Notes under the pieces: generated by a model
Seen by the model: only the letters and a program-made list of their open reading frames with translations
Databases searched by the model: none
What the model was told of the DNA's origin: nothing
Program-made: the position numbers and the translations under genes
Assembly (NCBI GenBank): GCA_027314515.1
Contig: DAHVAR010000109.1
Coordinates: 1 to 44,259 of the forward strand
From: Actinomycetota bacterium
GTDB taxonomy: Bacteria; Actinomycetota; Actinomycetes; Streptosporangiales; Streptosporangiaceae
Length of the DNA: 44,259 nt
Direction of reading: 5' to 3'
Shown here: in pieces, positions 15,485-22,212 of the stretch
How the letters are laid out: each line of letters begins with the position of its first letter
How positions within the stretch are numbered: the first letter of the stretch is position 1

Positions 15485-15970
15485 ATGGGATGTTCAGCGA
15501 CCGGTGCCCAGGCGGCCGAGGTAGCAGCCGGCCTGGCGCGGCTTCTCTCGCTCATCCGCTGGCTAAGCCCGCCTGGGATATCGCTCACCACCGCCGCGAC
15601 GCTGAACACGCTGGAGCGGTCAGGACCTTTGCGGCTGACCGCGCTCGCCGTAACTGAAGGCGTCACCCAGCCGGCGATGACGCAGCTGGTCAGCCGGCTA
15701 GCAGACGCAGGCCTGGTGACCAAGTGCGCGGATCCCGATGACGGCCGCGTCGTGCATGTCCAGCTCACCGACTCCGGCCGCGACTACCTTGCCCGCAGGC
15801 GCGACGTCAGGACCGAGCGGCTGTCCGTCCTGTTCGCCCAGCTGAGCAAGACCGATCAGGACGCGCTCGCGGCCGCGCTGCCGGCCATGAACGCGCTGGT
15901 CAACCTGCAGCGCGATGAGCAGCTCAAGCCGGCCGACAGCACCGGACCCGCGGTTCGAACGGAGCATTGA
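15485..15970 (+). CDS. MarR family transcriptional regulator
   Basis: A 161-aa winged helix-turn-helix protein. The DNA-binding core reads LTALAVTEGVTQPAMTQLVS and then RLADAGLVTK, followed by the wing (DPDDGRVVHVQLTDSGRDYL). Helices at each end would form the dimer. No ribosome site precedes the ATG, consistent with the leaderless promoter. It overlaps the transporter gene downstream by one base (TGATG). MarR proteins next to efflux pumps usually repress them and release on binding the exported phenolic compound, which fits an aromatic-acid locus. Confidence 0.9.
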   Translation: MGCSATGAQAAEVAAGLARLLSLIRWLSPPGISLTTAATLNTLERSGPLRLTALAVTEGVTQPAMTQLVSRLADAGLVTKCADPDDGRVVHVQLTDSGRDYLARRRDVRTERLSVLFAQLSKTDQDALAAALPAMNALVNLQRDEQLKPADSTGPAVRTEH

Positions 15971-17694
15971 TGAGCGGGACTGTAGCCAGCCCCTTCCGGC
16001 AGCCGAAGGCGGTTTTCGCCGTCGCCTTCGCCTGCGTCGTGTCGTTCATGGGCATCGGGCTGGTCGACCCGATCCTGCCGGCTATCTCGCATCAGCTGCA
16101 CGCCTCGCCGAGCGAGGTAACGCTGCTGTTCACCAGCTACCTGGTAGTGACGGCAGTGGCAATGCTCATCACGAACTTCGTGTCCAGCCGGATCGGCGCC
16201 AAGCGGACGCTGATCGCAGGCCTGGTGCTGATCGTGGCATTCAGCGCGGCGGCCGGGGCCGCTCCGTCGATCAGCGGCATCATCGGCTTCCGGGCCGGGT
16301 GGGGCGTCGGCAATGCGCTGTTCATCGCGACCTCGCTGGCGGTCATCGTCGCCTCGGCCGAAGGCGGCTTCGCGGGCGCCATCGTGCTGTACGAGACTGC
16401 GCTCGGCCTCGGCATCGCGGTCGGCCCGCTGCTCGGCGGCGCGCTCGGCGAAGTCAGCTGGCGCGGCCCGTTCTTCGGCGTCTCCGCGCTGATGGCCATT
16501 GCGCTCATCGCGACGATCACGCTGGTCCGCCCGATGCCGCTCCCGGCGAAGAAGACCGGCCTATCGGCGCCGCTGCGGGCGCTGCGCCACCGCGGCCTGC
16601 TGACGCTGTCGCTTACCGCGCTCTGCTACAACTGGGGCTTCTTCACCGTGCTCGGGTACGCGCCGTTCCCGATGAACCTCAGCCCGATCAAGCTCGGCCT
16701 GGTCTTCACCGGCTGGGGCGCGCTTGTCGCCATCTTCGCGGTCTTCGGGGCGCCGCGCCTGCAAGCCAGGTTCGGCATCGCCAGGACCATGTACGCCAAC
16801 CTGTTCCTGTTCGCCGTCGTGATCCTCGTCATCGCAGCCTGGACCACCGACCGGGCGGTGCTGATCCCTGCGGTGATCGTCTCCGGCATCTTCATCGGCG
16901 TCAACAACACGATCACCACGCAAGCGGTGATGACGATCTCGCCGGTCGAACGCCCGGTCGCCTCCGCGGCCTACAGCTTCGTCCGCTTCATCGGCGGCGG
17001 GCTAGCCCCCTACGCCGCAGGCCAGCTAGTCATCGCGCTGAACATCCACGTTCCCTTCTTTATCGCAGCCGGCGCGGTCGCAGCGGGCATCGTCATCCTG
17101 ACGACCGTGCACAGGATGCTGGCCGAAGCCGAGCGGGTGCAGGCCGAGCAGGTGGCACCCATCGCGCCAGCGGAGCGGATCGTGCCAGTACTCTCAGGCG
17201 CATGCGGGCGCCACCGGAGCGCTAGCCACGAGCCCGGCAGCGTCATCCTGGCCGCCGTCGACGACGCTCCGACCGCCAGCGGGGTGATCGAGGCGGCAGC
17301 CCGCCTGGCCGCGCAGGACGGACTGACCGTGCACGTCGTGCACGCCAGGGAGGCGGCAGTGGCGGGCGATGTCGCCGTCGACGGCGAGGGCCTGGCGGCC
17401 GCTGAGGCGCTGGTCCGCCGCCACCTCGACCAGCTCGCCGGCCACCACATCGCAGCCGAGGGGCAGATCCTGCTGCACGCCGCGGATCACGGCGCGGCCG
17501 GCCGGATGGTGGCCGAGTACGCCAACACCGTGCAGGCCGGCACGATCGTTATCGGGGCGCCCAGCCACGGAGGGTTGTCGGCCATCCTGGGCGAAAGCAT
17601 GAGCCATGAGTTGCTGCGCGCCGCGCAGAGCAATGTCCTGATCGTCAACCCAGATGCACCACTGGCGTTTGCTGCACTGCCGCCGGCAACGTGA
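15970..17694 (+). CDS. MFS transporter with C-terminal universal stress protein domain
   Basis: A 574-aa fusion. Residues about 10-395 are a major facilitator permease with roughly 12 hydrophobic segments, starting AVFAVAFACVVSFMGIGLVD and containing the loop-2 segment NFVSSRIGAKRTL. After a short hydrophilic linker, residues about 421-574 form a UspA-like alpha/beta domain: SVILAAVDDAP at its start and GAPSHGGLSAILGES near the end, close to the ATP-binding G-x2-G-x9-G pattern. The ATG (15970) overlaps the MarR stop, with GGAG just upstream. The cytosolic Usp domain could sense nucleotides or stress and gate transport. The cargo is likely a pathway-related aromatic acid. Confidence 0.87.
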   Translation: MSGTVASPFRQPKAVFAVAFACVVSFMGIGLVDPILPAISHQLHASPSEVTLLFTSYLVVTAVAMLITNFVSSRIGAKRTLIAGLVLIVAFSAAAGAAPSISGIIGFRAGWGVGNALFIATSLAVIVASAEGGFAGAIVLYETALGLGIAVGPLLGGALGEVSWRGPFFGVSALMAIALIATITLVRPMPLPAKKTGLSAPLRALRHRGLLTLSLTALCYNWGFFTVLGYAPFPMNLSPIKLGLVFTGWGALVAIFAVFGAPRLQARFGIARTMYANLFLFAVVILVIAAWTTDRAVLIPAVIVSGIFIGVNNTITTQAVMTISPVERPVASAAYSFVRFIGGGLAPYAAGQLVIALNIHVPFFIAAGAVAAGIVILTTVHRMLAEAERVQAEQVAPIAPAERIVPVLSGACGRHRSASHEPGSVILAAVDDAPTASGVIEAAARLAAQDGLTVHVVHAREAAVAGDVAVDGEGLAAAEALVRRHLDQLAGHHIAAEGQILLHAADHGAAGRMVAEYANTVQAGTIVIGAPSHGGLSAILGESMSHELLRAAQSNVLIVNPDAPLAFAALPPAT

Positions 17695-17800
17695 CCGGCG
17701 GCGCTAAGCAGATCGCAACCGTGCCCTATCCGATGGCAACGCCTGAGGACCTGGAAGCGACAGTCACGGCGGTCGAGCCGCCCGGCGGGGCACCGTCGGC
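17691..17800 (+). pseudogene. Fragment of a mycofactocin-type SDR
   Basis: The frame reads KQIATVPYPMATPEDLEATV then TAVE. This is the distinctive stretch after the second Rossmann strand in mycofactocin-coupled SDRs, which typically carry VPYPMATPEDL-like text. The glycine-rich N-terminus before it and everything after it (NNAG, Ser-Tyr-Lys) are missing, and the frame runs on into unrelated Arg/Pro-rich sequence until 18110. A GTG overlapping the transporter stop opens the frame, but no functional product is expected. Confidence 0.6.
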
Positions 17801-18138
17801 GGGCGAGCACGCCGACGCCATCCTGCTCGGGGCCGGGCTCGCGATCACGAAAGCGACCGATGACAGGCCTGGCAGTGACGCCGCTGAGGGCGGATGCCTC
17901 TGCCGCCCCGCGGACTGCCCGGCCCGAGAGCGTGAGCCGCCCCTGAGCCGGACGAGGCGCCGATCGCCGCGGCGCGCGACCGGACCAGCGCGCCCGCTAG
18001 AACGGCTGAGAAGACCTTTACGAGCAGAAACGGGCGTTCCGCCGGCACCGCAACCGCACGCTCGCGGCGTTACCTGGTCGCAAGAGACAGTGGGGTGGTG
18101 GACCGCATAATTTCGGTGCGGCCGAAGCAGGGAGCGAG
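17801..18138. other. No gene recognised
   Basis: Between the SDR fragment and the amine oxidase fragment only low-information Arg/Pro/Ala-rich frames are found. This looks like decayed coding DNA. No promoter or repeat stands out. Confidence 0.4.
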
Positions 18139-18408
18139 ATGGCCACCGAACTTCGCCAGGATGTGCCGCAGGAGCCGGCCGGGCTGCGGGTGACGCGCTA
18201 CCGGCCGGGCGACTTGTCTGCGGCCGGTGATTGTCCGTACCAGAGCGGGCCCGGCGACGGACTGCCGGCTTACGTCAGCGGCAACGAGAGCGTGCGCGAC
18301 ACCGGCATCGTGGTCTGGCACACCCTTGTCTCCACCACGTCGTCCGGCCCGAGGACTGGCCCGTCATGCCCGTTACCACGGCGGGCCTGCGCACTTCCCG
18401 GACGCTGA
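18139..18408 (+). pseudogene. Copper amine oxidase C-terminal fragment, frameshifted
   Basis: The frame contains LRVTRYRPGDLSAAGD, GDGLPAYVSG and VRDTGIVVWHTL, which match the C-terminal barrel of copper/topaquinone amine oxidases. The expected continuation HHVVRPEDWPVMPV, including the last copper-ligand region, is present but in the next frame. Restoring one G near 18327 would give HTLGLHHVVRPEDWPVMPV. Upstream (the catalytic Tyr region) and downstream sequences are missing. It is a relic of a tyramine/phenethylamine-type oxidase. The short N-terminal text before LRVT is of unknown origin. Confidence 0.65.
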
Positions 18409-18602
18409 CGGCGGATCGGCGACCAGCGCGGGCGATGGCCGCACGGGAACAGCGGATAGCCGTGACGGCGACCGAGTGGATTGCGCGGGCGGTAGCCGAG
18501 CGGGCGAAGCGCCGGCGCCACCACCGGGCGTTCCCGTACGTCTGAACGTTCCCGGGCAGATCTATGCTCGGCGAGAGCAGTAACGCGCGGAAAGGCGGCG
18601 GT
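18409..18602. other. No gene recognised before flavin oxidase
   Basis: A short Arg/Ala-rich frame (VTATEWIARAVAERAKRRR) follows the amine oxidase relic, but no family is recognisable. A purine-rich GGAAAGGCGGCGG at the right end serves as ribosome-binding site of the next gene. Confidence 0.35.
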
Positions 18603-20207
18603 ATGGGCGAGCACACGCGGCCACGGCGGAGTCTGTGGATGTTCGGCGCGGAGTCCGAGGAGCCAAGCTACCAGCAGCGTGCCGCGAGGGCTGCGCAGCT
18701 GTCGCAGCAGCTCGGTGTGGAGCTGACCGCGCCGCGCATCCCGCCGGCCGACGCGCTGGACCTTCGCGCCCCGCGGGTAACTCCGCCGGATCACCTGGCC
18801 GCGTTCTGCTTCACCAGTACCTGGGAGCGCGCCTACCACTCCTATGGCAGCGAGCGGTCGATATACGGCGTTCGCGGCGACTACCCGAACCCGCCCGATG
18901 TGGTCGCGCACCCGCGCGCCGAGGCGGAGGTGGAGGCGGTCCTGTCCTGGTGCTCGGACAAGGGCTACTGCGCGATCCCGTACGGCGGCGGCAGCTCGGT
19001 GGTCGGCGGCGTCACCCCGCCGGACGGCGCCGGAGCCATCGTCACCATCGCGCTGGACGAGCTGGACCAGGTCCTCGAGGTAGACGAGATCTCCAGGGCC
19101 GCGCTGATCCAGGCCGGGGCGTTTGGCCCGCACCTGGAGGACCAGCTCCGGCCGCGCGGGTACACGCTGCGGCATTTCCCGCAGAGCTTTTCCGGGTCGA
19201 CGCTCGGCGGCTGGATCGCGACCCGCTCCGGCGGGCACTACGCGACCAACCACACGCACATCGACGAGTTCGTCGAGACGGTGCGGATGCTCACGCCGGC
19301 CGGCTGGTGGGAGGCGCGGCGGCTGCCCGGTTCGGGCGCCGGCCCGGACCCGAACCGGCTCGCCATCGGATCCGAGGGCATCCTCGGCATCATCACCAGT
19401 GCCTGGATGCGGATCCAGGCGCGACCCCGGTTCCGCGCGACCGGCGGCATCCGGTTCCCGACCTGGGAGGCGGGCTACGAGGCCACCCGGCACATCGCCC
19501 AGGCCAGGCTGTGGCCTGCAAACCTGCGGCTGCTCGACCCCGCACTGGCCGCCGGAGGCGCAGGCCTGGACGGCACCCAGGCCGTGCTCATCGTCGGCTT
19601 CGAGTCTGCCGAGCTGCCGCAGCGAGCGCTGCTGGAGCAGGCTGTCGGCATCGCCCGCGACAACGGGGGGATCATTCCCGAGGACGAGTTGCTGGCGGAC
19701 GACGGGACCGGCCAGCCGACCGGACGGTCCGGCGCGGCGGGCGCCTGGCGCAACGCGTTCATCCCGTCCAACCCGGGACTGACCGCTGGCCTCGGCCTGA
19801 TCGGCGGCACGTTCGAGACCGCCATCACCTGGGACCGTTGGCCCGCGTTCGACGCCGCCGTCCGCGAGGCCGCTCGCGACGTGCTCGTACAGAGCTGCGG
19901 CGGCGGGACCGTGAACTGCCGGTTCACCCACGTGTACACCGACGGCCCGGCACCGTACTACACGTTCGCCGGCGCCTACCGCGACGGTTCCGACCCCGCC
20001 GCTGTCCTGGCGGAGATCAAGACGGGCGTGTCCGACGCGGTCATGGCCGCCGGCGGCACCATCACCCACCACCATGCCGTCGGGCGGCAGCACCGCCCCT
20101 GGTACGACACCGAGCGGCCCGAGCCGTTCGCCCTGGCGCTGCGAGCGGCAAAGAAAGCACTCGACCCGGCCGGCGTCCTCAACCCCGGCGTGCTCATCGA
20201 CCCCTGA
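18603..20207 (+). CDS. FAD-linked oxidase, alkyl-DHAP synthase/GlcD-like
   Basis: A 534-aa flavoprotein of the PCMH/VAO superfamily. The FAD domain shows PPDVVAHPRAEAEVEAVLSW, IPYGGGSSVVGGV (phosphate-binding glycines), GSTLGGWIATRSGGH and AIGSEGILGIIT. The C-terminal cap holds THHHAVGRQHRPWY, corresponding to the HHH active-site cluster of alkyldihydroxyacetonephosphate synthases, and ends AAKKALDPAGVLNPGVL. ATG 18603 has a purine-rich ribosome site; an in-frame ATG at 18564 is less likely. In actinobacteria such proteins can form ether lipids or act as glycolate/lactate-type oxidases. It stands alone. Confidence 0.85.
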   Translation: MGEHTRPRRSLWMFGAESEEPSYQQRAARAAQLSQQLGVELTAPRIPPADALDLRAPRVTPPDHLAAFCFTSTWERAYHSYGSERSIYGVRGDYPNPPDVVAHPRAEAEVEAVLSWCSDKGYCAIPYGGGSSVVGGVTPPDGAGAIVTIALDELDQVLEVDEISRAALIQAGAFGPHLEDQLRPRGYTLRHFPQSFSGSTLGGWIATRSGGHYATNHTHIDEFVETVRMLTPAGWWEARRLPGSGAGPDPNRLAIGSEGILGIITSAWMRIQARPRFRATGGIRFPTWEAGYEATRHIAQARLWPANLRLLDPALAAGGAGLDGTQAVLIVGFESAELPQRALLEQAVGIARDNGGIIPEDELLADDGTGQPTGRSGAAGAWRNAFIPSNPGLTAGLGLIGGTFETAITWDRWPAFDAAVREAARDVLVQSCGGGTVNCRFTHVYTDGPAPYYTFAGAYRDGSDPAAVLAEIKTGVSDAVMAAGGTITHHHAVGRQHRPWYDTERPEPFALALRAAKKALDPAGVLNPGVLIDP

Positions 20208-20971
20208 GGTCACGGTGCTCTCGGCCCCGGGCTAGCTGCCACCCGGCGCCGCGGGCCGGCCGGAAGCGCGGCCCGTTCCCGCGTCGCGCGCTCATGGCGC
20301 TTAAGTTCGGGAGCCGGCCTGGTTCCGGCTTCCGGATCAGCGACTCCCGGCTACGGGTGAAACCAGGCTTCCCCGGCACTGGGCCCTGTCGCGGGTCATC
20401 AGCAGCGCGTCCCCGTCCGCGAGATGGTAAGCGACGTACCCGCGGCCGCGTCATCCGGTGCCCTGTCAGGCTTGGCTCCCCGGATGCGACCCCGTTCCCG
20501 GTAGTAATCCGCGGTGATCACCGCGCCGTCGGCCGATCGGTCAGCTGGACGGTGCGAGCACGCGCTCGCTCGTGCCGCGGTCAGCGCTGCAGCTGCCTTG
20601 TGGCTGGCCCTACCAAGCGGTTGCCTCGAGTGTTTCAGTTCAGGCGGCTGCTGCGGCCGCGAACCGTTCATGCCGCCCAGCGGATGCTGATCGCGCCACT
20701 CCCCGGCTAGCCGGTGGCCGATCCGGCACAGCCCTCGTGCGCGAGATCATCGACATGCACGGCCAGCCGGTGGATCCGCAGCGCAGCCGGCTTGTCCAGG
20801 CGCCTGCCGGGCGTCCTTCTTCCAGCTGGCCGGTTGGTCTGCGGCTGCCGGCTGCCGTCGGCAGCACCCGCCCGGGCCGGCGACCTGCGCCTCTGGCTGG
20901 CGCACCTGTCAGCAGCGAAGATGACGAGCGCTCCGCATCGCGATTCCCCAGCGATGGTGCAGACTGTCGGC
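20208..20971. other. Intergenic region, probably decayed coding DNA
   Basis: No intact gene is supported. Short stretches look once-coding, for example GYVAYHLADGDALLMT on the minus strand near 20400-20450 and ALVREIIDMHG on the plus strand near 20735. Neither extends into a recognisable domain and stops or frame changes follow quickly. This marks the left border of the mobile and defence remnants. Confidence 0.4.
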
Positions 20972-21166
20972 ATGAGCATGCTAACCATCGCGGAGCTAGA
21001 CCAGAAGATCAGGATCGCGCAAGAGGGGCTAGACCACGCCGACGATGTGTACGACCGCAACGTGTACGCGCAGATCGGCGCCGAGTACAAGGCTTACCGG
21101 GCCGCCCGGATCGCGCGGGAAGTGACGGATGCCGCGGCCGGGAACGCAGTCGTGCCCACGCCGTAA
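20972..21166 (+). CDS. Small helical hypothetical protein
   Basis: A 64-aa protein with a long amphipathic, charged helix pattern (LTIAELDQKIRIAQEGLDHA, then YAQIGAEYKAYRAARIAREV) and no hydrophobic segment. Codon positions look protein-coding. Starts at 20972 or 20978 are equally possible; a longer upstream extension is not credible. No family is recognised. Its position beside mobile-element debris suggests a phage- or plasmid-type accessory gene. Confidence 0.5.
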   Translation: MSMLTIAELDQKIRIAQEGLDHADDVYDRNVYAQIGAEYKAYRAARIAREVTDAAAGNAVVPTP

Positions 21167-21578
21167 CGGCAACCTTCCAGGCGCGACGCCGCCGTCGTTT
21201 CCCTCGAGGACGGTTGTCGTTCGTAGCAGGCCCTGCTCGCTGCCAGCTTCCAAACCCCGGTTATGCCGGAAGCCGACGACAGAAACCGCGCACAACGGAG
21301 CGGGCGGGCGCGCATTCGCTGCAATTCGGGACTTACGCCCCATGAGACTGCCGGGCTGCTAGCCGCGCTGGCCGTTCGGCCCGTTCCGTCATGCCCTTCC
21401 ACGCTATCACGCTCGGTGAGCGGGCGACCACCCGGCGACGTATGCCCAGTTCGGCTGGTTCTTAGAGGGCATCTGATCCCGGCTGATGCCTGTCTGTGTT
21501 GGCCTGGAAAAGTCTTTGCCGTTCAAGATCCCGCAGTCGCGGGCTATCGCGGTGCCACTGATCACCGTCGTGGCCGGG
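21167..21578. other. No gene recognised
   Basis: No supported coding sequence. A short hairpin, CCCGC-AGTC-GCGGG (21530-21543), lies about 35 bp before the transposase fragment and could belong to an old IS end. No matching terminal repeat was found downstream. Confidence 0.3.
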
Positions 21579-21740
21579 CGGCGGGCTTATCCCGTTGATC
21601 TCTCTGATGCCCGGCGGCCGCTGATCGAGCCGGTCCTGTCCGCCTGGCGGCAGGCCCGCGCGGAGACCGGGCCGGGCCCGGCCGGGCCCGCGCGCGAGCG
21701 ACCCCGTCAACCCGCGTTCCGTGGTAGCCGGTCCGCGTGA
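21579..21740 (+). pseudogene. IS5-family transposase N-terminal fragment
   Basis: The frame reads RRAYPVDLSDARRPLIEPVL followed by SAWRQARAETG. This matches the N-terminal segment of IS5/IS112-type DDE transposases (YPxDLxDxxWxxIEPLL). The Trp usual after the Asp-Ala pair is changed, and the DDE catalytic domain is absent. The reading frame ends after about 54 codons. It is an insertion-sequence relic overlapping the end of the opposite-strand relaxase-like fragment. Confidence 0.6.
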
Positions 21741-21864
21741 CTCCCGCCCACTGCTGCACGTAATCCAGGCCTGCATGGTTCGCAGCGTGCAGCACCTGCT
21801 GATACTGGTCCTCGACCTGCGCCCACAACTCGGCCGCGGCGACAGCAGGAAACTCGTCCAGAAG
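21697..21864 (-). pseudogene. Probable MobF-type relaxase fragment
   Basis: On the minus strand a short open stretch reads FPAVAAAELWAQVEDQYQQV, then AANHAGLDYVQQWAGVTRTG and YHGTRVDG. This resembles the part of actinobacterial MobF relaxases where a helix precedes the TRTGYHG-like strand ahead of the His-rich metal site. The catalytic tyrosine and HxHxH motif are not present. If correct, it is the remains of a conjugative or integrated plasmid. The resemblance is to a short segment only, so this is tentative. Confidence 0.4.
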
Positions 21865-21912
21865 CTGCGGCGCACCTGCTGGACCGGCTCGTAGCTGATC
21901 GGGTAGTGGACG

Positions 21913-22164
21913 ATGCCCAGCCGCGAATCCCTGCCAATCGTCAGCTTCGCAGCTTTCGGCGTCACCGAAGTCGTCGGTGCCCTCCAACTCGCCGCCAAGC
22001 GCGGTGCCCGCATCTACCTCGTGCTGGACAGAGCCCCTGCCCACAATCTCGAACTCGGCGCCCTCCTTCACGATCCCGCCGTGGTCCGCCGCACCGTCCA
22101 TCACTTCCGATCGCTGATGCACCCAGACGCTGGACCGCTGGATCAAGTCCCGATCGGCAACTGA
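21913..22164 (+). pseudogene. DrmC-like phospholipase-D-family fragment with internal deletion
   Basis: The 83-codon frame begins SLPIVSFAAFGVTEVVGALQ then LAAKRGARIYLVLD, matching the region before the last HKD half of DISARM-type DrmC and related PLD-fold proteins. It then jumps to HNLELGALLHDPAVVRRTVH and HFRSLM, which follows the HKD site in that family. The intervening HxK(x4)D catalytic segment is missing, so the product cannot be active. It ends at a natural-looking C-terminus. It suggests that a phage-defence locus once occupied this site. Assignment to DrmC rather than another PLD protein is an inference. Confidence 0.5.
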
Positions 22165-22212
22165 AAGCCGACGGTGAGATACTTAAGGGCGGCAAAACGG
22201 GCAAGAGCGTAT

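Noticed and set aside
18270-20213. 647-codon minus-strand open frame opposite the FAD-linked oxidase
   Set aside because: It is the antisense shadow of a clear flavoprotein; composition is Arg/Gly/Val-rich without domains, as expected in high-GC DNA.
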